The notes beneath the pieces are model-generated. The model had not been told where the DNA came from, made no database searches, and saw only the letters and a program-made list of their open reading frames with translations. A DNA stretch of 64,000 bases. It comes from Nocardia blacklockiae (GTDB lineage: Bacteria; Actinomycetota; Actinomycetes; Mycobacteriales; Mycobacteriaceae). This document shows, in pieces, positions 44,152 through 54,600 of the stretch. The first letter of the stretch is position 1; each line of letters begins with the position of its first letter. The translations under genes were made by a program, and so were the position numbers. Location of the stretch: NCBI RefSeq assembly GCF_015477355.1, contig NZ_JADLRJ010000005.1, positions 434,001 through 498,000 of the forward strand. Reading direction: 5' to 3'.

Positions 44152-46110
44152 GTGCGCGTACTTGTCCGGCAGGTCGGGGGCGGTCTTGGGGAGGCGGTGC
44201 TCGCGGCGGTGGTCGCGGGCGTGGTGGCCGCCGTCGGGTTGGTGGCGTTCGGCACGGTGCAGTGGCCGGCGTTCAACTCCTCCAACGTGACTCGGGCGCT
44301 CACCACGGTCGGGCAGGCGGGGGCCGTGCTGCTGCTGATCGCGGCGGTGGTGCTGCTCCGGCTGCACCGGTGGCCCGTGGTGGCGAAACTGCTGTCGTGG
44401 GTGGGCATTTCGGCGTTCGTGACGGTGACGCTGGGGATGCCGCTGGCGGCGACCAAGCTGTATCTGTTCGGAATCTCCGTCGACCAGGAGTTCCGCACCG
44501 AATACCTCACGCGCCTGACCGACAGCGCGGCGCTGCACGACATGACCTACATCGACCTGCCCCCGTACTACCCGGCCGGGTGGTTCTGGATCGGCGGCCG
44601 GGTGGCGAATCTGCTCGGGATGCCGGGCTGGGAGACGTTCAAGCCGTACGCGATCGCGGCCCTGGCGGTGGCCGCGGTGCTGGCACTCGTGCTGTGGTCC
44701 AAGCTGATTCGCGCGGACTGGGCCGTCGCCGTCGCGGCGGCGACCACCGCCGTCACCGTGGCGTTCGCCGCGCCCGAGGCCTACAGCGCGGTGCTGGTGG
44801 TGCTGTTCGCCCCGGCCATGCTGCTGGCCTGGGGGGCGCTGTACCGGCCCGCCACCGCGCCCGGCGGGGAATCGGCGGCGACGGCCGGTGGCTGGGGGGC
44901 GACGATCGGGGCCGGGCTGTTCCTCGGGATGTCGGCGATGTTCTACCAATTGTTCGCGGGTGTCGCGGTATTCACCGTGGTGCTGATGGCCGTGGTGGCC
45001 TGGGTGGCGCAGCTGTGGCAGCGGCGGGCCGATGCCGTGCACCGGCCGCGGGAGGTCGCGAACGGGCCCGGCGCGCTCGGGCTGGCGCGGCCGATCCTGG
45101 CCCGGCTCGTCGTGCTGGGCCTGATCACGGCGGTGCTGGCGTCGATCACATGGGGGCCGTGGCTGGCGAAGGCCGCGAGTTCGACGACGCCGCGGTCCGG
45201 CACGGCCCTGCACTACCTGCCGGAGTCGGGCTCGCGACTGTCGTTCCCGATGTTCGACTTCGGCGAGCCGCTGCTCGGCGCGCTGTGCCTGATCGGCACC
45301 GTCTGGCTGGTGCTGCGGGCGGCGAGTTCGCGGCGGGCGCAGGCGCTGGGGATCTCGGTGCTGGCGATCTATCTGTGGTCGCTGGGGTCGCTGATGGTGA
45401 CCGCGGCGGGAACGACGGCGCTGGCGTTCCGGCTCGAGCCGATCCTGCAGACGCTGCTCGCCGCGGCGGGCACGTTCGGTTTCGTCGAGGGCGCGCGAGC
45501 GCTCTACCAGGCGATCAACGAGCCGCCGCGGTTCCGGCCGGCCGCCGCGGCGGTCGCGGTGCTCGGCGGGCTGGCCTTCGCCCAGTCCATCCCCAGCATC
45601 CTGAACGCCGAGATCACCACCGCCTACACCGACACCGACGGCAACGGTGAGCGCGCCGACCAGCGCAGCCCGTCCGCGGTCTCGCACTACCGCGACATCG
45701 ACGCCGCGCTGCTCGCCCAGACCGGCCGGCCGCGCGACGAGTCGGTGGTTCTTACCGCCGACACCAGCTTCCTCGCCTACTACCCGTACTACGGGTTCCA
45801 GGGACTCACCTCGCACTACGCCAACCCGCTGGCCGATTTCGCCGGACGCGCGGCGGAGATCAAGCGCTGGAGCGGCCTGCACTCGCCCGCAGAACTGCGC
45901 GACGCGCTCGAGCACAGCCCGTGGCGGGCGCCCGACGCGTTCCTGTTCCGCAGCAGCGGCGACAAATACACGCTGCGACTGGCCGAGGACGTCTACCCGA
46001 ACGATCCCAATGTGCGCCGGTACACGGTGTCGTTCCCCAAGACGCTGTTCGAGGACCCGCATTTCCAGGTCACGAACATCGGACCGTTCACCCTCGTCGT
46101 GCGGCACTGA
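44152..46110 (+). CDS. aftA: Galactan 5-O-arabinofuranosyltransferase AftA
   Basis: A 652-aa GT-C enzyme with about eleven transmembrane helices and a C-terminal extracytosolic domain (about 480-652). It primes galactan by adding the first Araf from decaprenylphosphoryl-arabinose. The first extracytosolic loop has the family acidic segment SVDQEFRTEYLTRLTDS and DMTYIDLPPYYPAGWFW. GTG 44152 is used. It follows dprE1-dprE2 as in mycobacteria, but a hairpin in between suggests separate or attenuated transcription. Confidence 0.92.
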   Translation: MRVLVRQVGGGLGEAVLAAVVAGVVAAVGLVAFGTVQWPAFNSSNVTRALTTVGQAGAVLLLIAAVVLLRLHRWPVVAKLLSWVGISAFVTVTLGMPLAATKLYLFGISVDQEFRTEYLTRLTDSAALHDMTYIDLPPYYPAGWFWIGGRVANLLGMPGWETFKPYAIAALAVAAVLALVLWSKLIRADWAVAVAAATTAVTVAFAAPEAYSAVLVVLFAPAMLLAWGALYRPATAPGGESAATAGGWGATIGAGLFLGMSAMFYQLFAGVAVFTVVLMAVVAWVAQLWQRRADAVHRPREVANGPGALGLARPILARLVVLGLITAVLASITWGPWLAKAASSTTPRSGTALHYLPESGSRLSFPMFDFGEPLLGALCLIGTVWLVLRAASSRRAQALGISVLAIYLWSLGSLMVTAAGTTALAFRLEPILQTLLAAAGTFGFVEGARALYQAINEPPRFRPAAAAVAVLGGLAFAQSIPSILNAEITTAYTDTDGNGERADQRSPSAVSHYRDIDAALLAQTGRPRDESVVLTADTSFLAYYPYYGFQGLTSHYANPLADFAGRAAEIKRWSGLHSPAELRDALEHSPWRAPDAFLFRSSGDKYTLRLAEDVYPNDPNVRRYTVSFPKTLFEDPHFQVTNIGPFTLVVRH

Positions 46111-46123
46111 GACGGCATCCGAG

Positions 46124-46183
46124 TGTGCACAACAGCCTAAAGCTGTGGATAAGACTGTGGAATTCCTCATTTTCTGTGGATAA
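46124..46183 (+). promoter_or_regulatory. Cluster of four DnaA-box-like 9-mers
   Basis: All are in one orientation: TGTGCACAA (46124-46132), TGTGGATAA (46144-46152), TGTGGAATT (46156-46164) and TGTGGATAA (46175-46183). Two equal the complement of the DnaA consensus TTATCCACA exactly. They lie in the 158-bp gap between aftA and the next gene. Confidence 0.65.
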
Positions 46184-46268
46184 CTCCGGGGTCACCGAGC
46201 GCGGCCCCCGGAAACGGCGGTAGCGTGGGCCGCTGAGTTCATCCAGCATTTTTGAGGGAGTTCTACCT

Positions 46269-48185
46269 GTGTCACCCGGCGGGGAATCGGATCGCATCGA
46301 CTCGACGCGATCGGAGGCAGCCGCGACCGTTGTCCTGGATCCGCCGGCCCACGCCGGCGGGACCGCGACGACCCGTGCCGCGGTACGCGAGACGCGCACC
46401 CGGCTCCGCGCCCGGCTCCGGGCTTCCCGCACCGACCTGCTGACCGGCACGGCCTACCTGGTCTTCGCCGTCGTCGTGCTGTCCGGGCAGTGGCGCGACA
46501 CCGAGCACGGCTACCTGATCAAGAGCGGTCAGGACCAGTCCATGTGGGAGTGGTTCTTCGCGGTGACCGCGCATTCGGTCGCGCATCTGGAGAGCCCGCT
46601 GGGCACCACCCTGCAGAACTTCCCGGCCGGCGTGAACATGATGGCCAACACCGCCATGTTCGGTGTCGGCGTGCCGCTGACCCCCGTCACCATGCTGTTC
46701 GGTCCCACCACCACCTACGTGCTGGTGCTCACCGCCGGTCTGGCCGCGACCGCCTTCGCCTGGTACTGGCTGTTCTCCCGCGAACTGGTGAGTTCCCGGT
46801 TCGCCGCGGCCGTGGGCGGGGTGTTCTGCGGTTTCGCGCCGGCCATGATCTCGCACGCCAACGCGCACCCGAACTTCGTGCTGCTCGCGCTGCTGCCGGT
46901 GCTCGCGCTGGTGATGATCCGCAAGGCGCGGCGCGCGCTCGACGGTCCCCCGCTCACCCGCTCCCGGCGGCTGCGCGAGGCGGTGGTGCTGGGCCTGCTG
47001 GTGGCGTTGCAGATCGCGCTCGGCGAGGAGCCGCTGCTGATCTTCGCGCTCGCGTTCGGCCTCTTCGCGCTCGTCTACTACCTGCACGATCCGCGCGCCG
47101 GGTGGCGCGTGCTGCGCGGGGTCGCGCCGACGGTCGGGCTCGCGGCCCTGATCACTTTGGCGCTCACCGCGATTCCGCTGTGGTGGCAGTTCTTCGGGCC
47201 GCAGAGCTACCGGTCCATCGACCACGGCCCGACCGGCAACGACCTGAAGGCGCTGGTGCAGTTCCCGGCGGAGTCACTGGGCGGCATGTTCCTGCCCGGC
47301 CAGAACGTCGGCATCAATCCCACCGAGGACAACTCCTACTTCGGCTGGCCGCTGCTGGCGTTGCTGGCCGTGACGGTGGTGCTGCTGTGGCGGCGCGGGC
47401 CGCGCGTCGAGCGGTTCAACCACTACCGCGCCGCGCGCGCGGCCACGGCGGTGATCGCGGTGTTCACGGTGCTGTCGCTGGGTGTGATGGCGACGCTGGG
47501 CAAGCGGCCGCTCGGGGTGAGCCTGCCCTGGAAGTGGCTCGAGCGGGTGCCGCTGCTGAACACGGTGCTGGAGACCAGGTTCAGCATGGCCGCCATTCCC
47601 GCCATCGCCGTGATCCTGGCGCTGGGCACCGAACGCGCGATCGCCTACGCGCGCGCGTCGCTGAGCGATCCGCGGCCGCTGATCTGGTTCGGCGCGCTGA
47701 CCCTGGTACTGGCGCCGCTGGTGCCGACCATCCTGCCGGTCACCGAGCGCACGCCCACCCCGGCGTTCTTCACCGACGGCACGGTCCGCGACTACGTCAG
47801 CGGCGGCTCGGTGGTCGTCGCGCCGCCGCCGTCCACCGTGGACGCCCGCGCGCTGCGCTGGCAGGTCGACTCCGGGCTGCGATTCCCGCTCGCCGGTGGC
47901 TATTTCGTGGGTCCGGCCGCGGACAAGAAGGGCCAGTACGGCCCCGACATCCGGCCGACCGCGCTGCTGATGGCGCAGGCGCAGCAGACCGACCGGGTCC
48001 CCGTCATCGACGACGCCACCCGCGAGCGCGCCCTGGCCGACCTGAACTACTGGAAGGCGGACGTGATCGTGCTGCCGCCCGTCGAGCACGGCCGGGCCAT
48101 CCACGCCACGCTCGACCAGCTCCTCGGTTTCCCCGGCCGGTACGTCGACGGCGTGTGGGTCTGGGACGTGCGCGGGCTGGTGTGA
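46269..48185 (+). CDS. Polytopic GT-C-like membrane protein, unassigned
   Basis: A 638-aa protein with an N-terminal disordered region (about 55 residues, Arg-rich at its end), about eleven transmembrane helices and a C-terminal extracytosolic alpha/beta segment (about 500-638). Early loop GQDQSMWEWFFAVTAHSVAHLESPLGT and SHANAHPNFVLLALLP are conserved-looking. It resembles GT-C arabinosyl/mannosyltransferases in topology but I cannot match it to AftB, AftC or AftD. The GTG at 46269 has GAGGGAG (46252-46258) upstream. Its place between aftA and embC argues for a role in arabinogalactan or lipoarabinomannan building. Confidence 0.78.
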   Translation: MSPGGESDRIDSTRSEAAATVVLDPPAHAGGTATTRAAVRETRTRLRARLRASRTDLLTGTAYLVFAVVVLSGQWRDTEHGYLIKSGQDQSMWEWFFAVTAHSVAHLESPLGTTLQNFPAGVNMMANTAMFGVGVPLTPVTMLFGPTTTYVLVLTAGLAATAFAWYWLFSRELVSSRFAAAVGGVFCGFAPAMISHANAHPNFVLLALLPVLALVMIRKARRALDGPPLTRSRRLREAVVLGLLVALQIALGEEPLLIFALAFGLFALVYYLHDPRAGWRVLRGVAPTVGLAALITLALTAIPLWWQFFGPQSYRSIDHGPTGNDLKALVQFPAESLGGMFLPGQNVGINPTEDNSYFGWPLLALLAVTVVLLWRRGPRVERFNHYRAARAATAVIAVFTVLSLGVMATLGKRPLGVSLPWKWLERVPLLNTVLETRFSMAAIPAIAVILALGTERAIAYARASLSDPRPLIWFGALTLVLAPLVPTILPVTERTPTPAFFTDGTVRDYVSGGSVVVAPPPSTVDARALRWQVDSGLRFPLAGGYFVGPAADKKGQYGPDIRPTALLMAQAQQTDRVPVIDDATRERALADLNYWKADVIVLPPVEHGRAIHATLDQLLGFPGRYVDGVWVWDVRGLV

Positions 48186-48207
48186 CGCGCGGCTAGCATC
48201 AGGCATC

Positions 48208-51200
48208 GTGCGCGCAGACTCCCCAGCGTTTTCCCCGGTCCGCCTGATCGCCCTCGTGTCGGGTGTGCTCGCCGCCCTGCTCGCGGTGCTCGCACCCCTG
48301 CTGCCGGTGCGGGAGGACCGCGCCACACTGGACTGGCCACAGCCGCAGTCGGTGAACGTGGACGCGCCGCTGGTCTCCTACGTGCCGCTGGATCTGCGCC
48401 TGAGCATTCCGTGCGCGGCGTTCCGCGACCTGCCGAGCGGCACCGTGGTCTCCACGGTGCCCGCCGACGCGCCCGGAGCGAGCGCGAAAGGCTTGCTGGC
48501 CAAGGTGATCGACACCGCGGGCGGCCGGACGCTCTCGGTGTTGCAGCGCGACATTCCGCTGCTGTCGGCGCCGATCGCGGAGATCGGCGGCTGCACCGCC
48601 CTGACCGTCGAGTCCACCGTGGGCTCCACCGACACCGAGTTCACGGGCGTCACCCGCGCCGACGGCACCCCGTTCCGGAACTCCGTGGCCGGTGACATCC
48701 GACCGCAGGTGGTCGGCGTCTTCACCGACCTGGACCGCGCACAGCTCGGCGACGCGCACCTGCACGCGAACATCGACTCGCGCTTCTCCTCCTCCCCGAG
48801 TCCGCTGAAGCTGGCCGCGATCGTCGCCGCGGTCGTGCTGACCGTCGTCGCGCTGATCTGCCTGCATCTGATCGACACCGCCGACGGCCGCCGACCCCGG
48901 CGCTTCCTGCCCGCGCACTGGTGGCGGTTCACGATCGCCGACGGGGTGGTGCTGGGCACGCTGCTGCTGTGGCACGTCATCGGCGCCAACACCTCCGACG
49001 ACGGCTACATCCTGAACATGGCTCGGGCGTCCCGGCATTCGGGCTACATGGCCAACTACTACCGCTGGTTCGGGGTGGCCGAAGCGCCGTTCGGCTGGCC
49101 GTACGAGGTGCTGGCCTGGATGACCCGCATCAGCGACGCCAGCTGGTGGATGCGGCTGCCCGCGCTGGTCGCGGGGATCGTGTGCTGGCTGGTGATCAGC
49201 CGGGAGGTGCTGCCGCGCTTGGGCGCTCGGGTCCGCCGCGACAACATCGCGCGCTGGACGGCGGGCCTGGTCTTCCTGGTCGCGTGGCTGCCCTACGACA
49301 ACGGCCTGCGCCCGGAGCCGCTGATCGCGCTGGGCGCGCTGCTGACCTGGTGCTCGATCGAGCGCGCCATCGCCACCGGGCGGCTGCTGCCCGCCGCGAT
49401 CGCGGTGCTCATCGCCGCCTTCTCGCTGGCCGCCGGTCCGACGGGCCTGATCTGCCTGGCCGCGCTGATCGCGGGCTCGCGGCCGGTGCTGCAATTGATC
49501 ATCAAGCGGGCGCGCGGGCGGATGGATTCCGACGACGCGACACCGGGCAAGCGCGCGGGGCGGGGGTCGTTCGGGTCGGCGGTGTTGCGGTACGGCGCGC
49601 TGCTGGCGCCGGGGGTCGCGGCCGGAACCCTGGTGCTGGTCGTGGTTTTCGCGGATCAGACGCTGGCCTCGGTGCTGGAGGCCACCCGGGTGCGCAAGAT
49701 CATCGGGCCGAACGTGGCGTGGTTCGACGAGCGCACCCGCTGGGATTCGCTGCTGATGCTCTCGCCCGACGGGTCGCTGGCGCGGCGGTTCGGAATCCTC
49801 GGCATGCTGCTGTGCCTGGGTGTGTGCGTGCTGGTGATGCTGCGCAAGAGCGGCCGGATCCCGGGCACCTCGCGCGGGCCGTCGGCGCGGATTCTGGGCA
49901 TCGTGTTCATGTCGCTGCTGCTGATGATGTTCACCCCCACCAAGTGGACCCACCACTTCGGCGTCTACGCGGGCCTGGCCGGTTCGCTCGCCGCGCTGAC
50001 CGCGGTCGCGGTGGGCGTCAACGGGATTCGCGCGACGTACAACCGCTCGCTGTTCGCCGCGGCGATCTTCTTCCTGCTCGCCATCACCTTCACCGGCTCC
50101 AACGGCTGGTGGTACGTGTCCAGCTACGGCATCCCGTGGTGGGACAAGGCGCCGCTGCTGGCGGGCAAGGGCTTCTCGACGCTGTTCCTCGGCCTCGCGG
50201 TGCTGTGCCTGCTGCTGGCCGCGTGGCAGTACTACCGCGAGCCGTACCGAAAGGCGGGCGGCCGCAGGCGATTCGACAAGTTCGCGGTGCAGCCGCTGAC
50301 CATCGCCGCCGCCGCGATGGTGCTGTTCGAACTCGCCTCGCTCGGCAAGGCGGCCGTCACCCAGTACCCCGCCTACTCGATCACCAAGGCGAATCTGCGT
50401 GCGCTGAGCGGCAGTTCGTGCTCGCTCGCCGACGACGTGCTGGTGGAGACGAACACCGCGGACTCGCTGTTGCAGCCCTACACGGGCGCCGCGGCCGACG
50501 GGCTGGCCGCCGAGAACGTCGGCTTCACCCCGAACGGCGTGGCCAAGGACCTGACCGCCGACGCCGAGGAGACCGTCGCCGGCGGCGCCAACTCCGTCGA
50601 CACCAAGTCGGAGAACAAGACCACCAACACGACCCAGTCCGGCACCGGCGGCGGCAGCACCGAACAGGCCGGGATCAACGGCAGCACCGTGAAACTGCCG
50701 TTCGGGCTCGACCCCGCCCGCACCCCGGTGCTGGGCAGCTACACCACCGGCGACAAGCAGCAGGCGCACCTGACCTCGCAGTGGTACCGGCTCGACCTCG
50801 ACGCCGCCCGCCAGGACCCCGTCTATCAACTGCTGACGGTCAGCGCCGCCGGTCGGATCAAGTCGGTGAACAAGGACGGCGTGGTCACCTACGGCCAGGA
50901 CCTGCGCGTCGAATTCGCGCACCGCGCCGCGGACGGCACCGAACAGCCGCTGGGCTCGTTCCAGCCCTTGGACATCGGCGGCGCGCCCTCGTGGCGCAAC
51001 ATGCGGGTGCCGCTGGACCAGGTGCCCGACGGCACCAACGCGGTGCGCATCGTCGCGGTCGCCAACGATCTCACCCCGCGGCAGTGGCTGGCCGTCACCC
51101 CGCCCCGGCTGCCGAAGCTGGCCACGCTCGACACCGTGGTGGGCCGCCAGGATCCGGTGCTGGAGGACTGGCACGTCGGCCTGGCGTTCCCCTGCCAGCG

Positions 51201-51501
51201 GCCGTTCGACCACAAGGACGGCGTCGCCGAGGTGCCGCGCTGGCGCATCCTGCCCGACCGGGTCGGCTCCGACGCCTCCAACGCGTGGCAGGACGACATC
51301 GGCGGCGGCCCGCTCGGCTGGACCGGACTGTTGGCCGAGGCCCAGACCGTCCCCGGCTACCTGAACCACGACTGGGGCCGCGACTGGGGCTCGCTGGAAC
51401 GGCTCACGCCGTACGTGCCGTCCGCGACACCGGCCGCCATCGGCGTCACCGTCGAAACACGCTCGGGCCGTGCGGAGGACGTGCCGATTCGCGCGCATTA
51501 G
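48208..51501 (+). CDS. embC: Arabinosyltransferase EmbC-like
   Basis: A 1097-aa GT-C enzyme with about fifteen transmembrane helices, then a C-terminal carbohydrate-binding domain (about 720-1097). The catalytic acidic loop NTSDDGYILNMARASRHSGY is at 261-280 (Asp264-Asp265). HSGYMANYYRWFG and PTKWTHHFGVYAGLAGSL are closer to EmbC of M. tuberculosis than to EmbA/EmbB. EmbC extends the arabinan of lipoarabinomannan. Met271 aligns with the ethambutol-linked EmbB Met306 position. GTG 48208, 22 bp after the previous gene, implies cotranscription. The paralogue assignment is by eye. Confidence 0.87.
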   Translation: MRADSPAFSPVRLIALVSGVLAALLAVLAPLLPVREDRATLDWPQPQSVNVDAPLVSYVPLDLRLSIPCAAFRDLPSGTVVSTVPADAPGASAKGLLAKVIDTAGGRTLSVLQRDIPLLSAPIAEIGGCTALTVESTVGSTDTEFTGVTRADGTPFRNSVAGDIRPQVVGVFTDLDRAQLGDAHLHANIDSRFSSSPSPLKLAAIVAAVVLTVVALICLHLIDTADGRRPRRFLPAHWWRFTIADGVVLGTLLLWHVIGANTSDDGYILNMARASRHSGYMANYYRWFGVAEAPFGWPYEVLAWMTRISDASWWMRLPALVAGIVCWLVISREVLPRLGARVRRDNIARWTAGLVFLVAWLPYDNGLRPEPLIALGALLTWCSIERAIATGRLLPAAIAVLIAAFSLAAGPTGLICLAALIAGSRPVLQLIIKRARGRMDSDDATPGKRAGRGSFGSAVLRYGALLAPGVAAGTLVLVVVFADQTLASVLEATRVRKIIGPNVAWFDERTRWDSLLMLSPDGSLARRFGILGMLLCLGVCVLVMLRKSGRIPGTSRGPSARILGIVFMSLLLMMFTPTKWTHHFGVYAGLAGSLAALTAVAVGVNGIRATYNRSLFAAAIFFLLAITFTGSNGWWYVSSYGIPWWDKAPLLAGKGFSTLFLGLAVLCLLLAAWQYYREPYRKAGGRRRFDKFAVQPLTIAAAAMVLFELASLGKAAVTQYPAYSITKANLRALSGSSCSLADDVLVETNTADSLLQPYTGAAADGLAAENVGFTPNGVAKDLTADAEETVAGGANSVDTKSENKTTNTTQSGTGGGSTEQAGINGSTVKLPFGLDPARTPVLGSYTTGDKQQAHLTSQWYRLDLDAARQDPVYQLLTVSAAGRIKSVNKDGVVTYGQDLRVEFAHRAADGTEQPLGSFQPLDIGGAPSWRNMRVPLDQVPDGTNAVRIVAVANDLTPRQWLAVTPPRLPKLATLDTVVGRQDPVLEDWHVGLAFPCQRPFDHKDGVAEVPRWRILPDRVGSDASNAWQDDIGGGPLGWTGLLAEAQTVPGYLNHDWGRDWGSLERLTPYVPSATPAAIGVTVETRSGRAEDVPIRAH

Positions 51502-51628
51502 CCGAACGGTGTCCGGGCTGGTCGAGCGGTGGTGACGCACAGCCCGGCGGCGGGCCGAATTGGACGCATGCCTCGAGGATGGCCGTGAACACGGTCACTC
51601 TCAGCGTGGGCAGATAACATCACCAACC

Positions 51629-54600
51629 GTGCCCGACGCCGCAACTGCTGTCTTGACCAAACCGTCGCCCCCCACCCCGGTGGCGACACCCCGTGATTTC
51701 CGGACCGCGCGCCTGGTCGCGCTGATCGCCGGGCTGCTGGGCGCGCTGTTCGCGATCGCCACCCCGTTCCTGCCGGTGAACCAGACCACCTCCGCGGTGG
51801 ACTGGCCGCAGCACGGGACGCTGGGCAGCGTGCAGGCGCCGCTGATGTCGCAGGTCCCCGTGGACCTGACCGCGAGCATCCCCTGCGCGCTGGTCGATCA
51901 GCTGCCCGCGCAGGGCGGCATGCTGCTGGCGACCGCGCCGCCGCAGGGCGACCGCGCCTCGCTGGAGGCGATGTTCGTGCGGGTGTCGGACACCTCGGTC
52001 GACGTGGTGGACCGCAACGCGGTGGTGGCCTCGGCGCAACGGTCCGAGCTGAGCGGTTGCTCGTCGATCGTGATCAGCTCCGACCACGACCGCACCTACG
52101 CCGCGTTCGAGGGCGCGACCCGGCAGGTCGAGCAGCCGGTCGCGGGCGGCGCGCCGGGCGCCACCGAACTGGTCACCGCGCCGATCGAGGGCACGCTCGG
52201 CGGCGACCTGCGGCCGCAGGTGGTCGGCGTGTTCACCGACCTGAAAGGCGCCGCGCCCGCGGGTCTCTCGTTCCACATGACCGTCGACTCGCGGTTCACC
52301 ACCACGCCGACGATCACCAAGCTGGTGGCGATGCTCGCGGCCGTGCTGTGCACGCTGATCGCGCTGGGCGCGCTGGCCCGCCTCGACTCGGGCGACGGCC
52401 GCGGCCACCGCCGGATCCTGCCCGCGCACTGGCTGAAGCCGACCTGGGCCGACGGCGCCATCGGCGGCACCCTGCTGCTGTGGCACTTCGTCGGCGCCAA
52501 CACCTCCGACGACGGCTACATCCTGAGCATGGTGCGGGTCGCCCCGCACGCCGGCTACCTGGCCAACTACTTCCGCTGGTACGGCGTGCCGGAGGCGCCG
52601 TTCGGCTGGTACTACTACGTGATCCAGGTGTTCGCGCAGATCTCCACGGCCAGCGTCTGGGTGCGAATTCCCGCGCTACTGTGCGGAATCCTGTGCTGGA
52701 TGGTGATCAGCCGCGAGGTGGTGCCCCGGCTGGGCCGCGGCGTGCGCACCTCGAAGGTCGCGCTGTGGACCGGCGGTCTGGTCTTCCTGGCCTTCTGGCT
52801 GCCCTACGACAACGGGCTGCGCTCCGAGCCGATCGTCGCGCTGGGCGCGCTGCTGACCTGGGTGTCGATCGAGCGGGCCATCGCGACGTCGCGGCTGCTG
52901 CCCGCCGCGGTCGCGATTCTGGTCGCGGCGTTCACCCTCGCCGCGGCGCCGACCGGACTGATGTGTGTGGCCGCGCTGCTGGCCGGGATCCGGCCGCTGG
53001 TGTGGATCGTGGTGCGCCGCCGCCGCGAACTGGCCGCCGGCGCGGGGTCCGGCTGGGCCGCGAAGCGCTGGGCGTCGACGCTGGTGCTGCTGGCGCCGCT
53101 GGCCGCCGCGGGCTTCCTGGTGCTCACCGTGGTCTACAGCGACCAGACCTTCGCCGCGATCCAGGAGGCCAACCGGGTGCGGCAGCTCGCCGGCCCCAAT
53201 CTGGCCTGGTACGAGGACTATCTGCGCTACTACTACCTGTTCGTCGAGACCGTGGACGGCTCGCTGGCCCGCCGGTTCGCCTTCCTGGTGATGCTGCTGT
53301 GCCTGTTCACCACGATGATGGTGCTGCTGCGCCGCCGCCGGGTGCCGGGCATCGCCAGCGGGCCGACGTGGCGGCTGATGGGCATCGTCTTCGGGACGAT
53401 CTTCTTCATGATGTTCAACCCGACGAAGTGGACCCACCACTTCGGCGCGTACGCGGGCATCGCCGGCGCGCTGGGCGCGGTGACGGCGGTGGCGGTGTCG
53501 GCGACGGCGCTGCGGTCCCGCAAGAACCGCTCGATCTTCCTGGCCGCCTTGCTGTTCGCGCTGGCGCTGGCGTTCTCGGGCATCAACGGCTACTGGTACG
53601 TGTCGAGCTTCGGGGTGCCGTGGTTCGACAAGACGGTGTCGCTCAAGGGCATCGAGTCCAACACCATCATGCTGGTGCTGTTCGGCCTGGCGCTGGCGCT
53701 GGTGGGCTGGCAGTCGCTGCGCGAGGGCTACGCGAAACCCCCGGCGAGCGCGAAGTCCGCGCGCGGCAGGCGAATTCGCCGCTTCGCCGCCATTCCGCTC
53801 ACCGTGGTCGCGGCGCTGATGGTGTTGTTCGAGGTGTTCTCGCTGGTGAAGGGCGCGGTGTCGCAGTACCCGGCGTACTCGCTGGCGCGCTCGAACATCG
53901 GGGCGGTCGGCGGCGCGACGTGCGGCCTGGCCAACGACATCCTGGTCGAGCAGAACGTCAACAGCGGCAATCTGCAGCCGATCGTCGACCCGGCGCACCC
54001 GCCGAAGGACGGCGACGCGCTCGCGGGCGGCGACCCGGTCGGCTTCTCCCCCAACGGAGTTCCGACCGATCTGAAGGCCGACACGGTCGAGGTGAAGCCG
54101 GGCACCGGCAACACCTCCACCCAGTCGGTGGGCGCGGTATTCGCCGAGGGCCAGAACGCCGGCACCGGCGGCGGCACCACCCAGCAGGCCGGCGTGAACG
54201 GCTCCACCGTGGCGCTGCCGTTCGGGCTCGACCCGGCGACCACCCCGGTGATGGGCAGCTACCAGGAGGGCGTGCAGCAGCCGGCCCACTTGACCTCGAG
54301 CTGGTACCAGCTGCCCGCGCGCTCGGACGACTCGCCGCTGGTGGTGATCTCGGCGGCCGGTCGCATCCTGTCGGTCGACGACACGGGCGCGGTCAAGTAC
54401 GGCCAGTCGCTGACCGTGGAGTACGGCAAGAAGGAGGCCGACGGCTCGGTCACCAAGCTGGGCAGCTACCTGCCGCGCGACATCGGCCCGTTCCCGTCGT
54501 GGCGCAACCTGCGGGTGCCGCTGGACCAGATCTCGCCCGAGGCCGACACCATCCGCATCGTGGCCAACGACCCGATCCTGATCGGCGACCAGTGGCTGGC

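Noticed and set aside
46124-46183. Chromosomal replication origin
   Set aside because: There are DnaA-like boxes, but no dnaA, dnaN, recF or gyrB genes and no AT-rich unwinding region.
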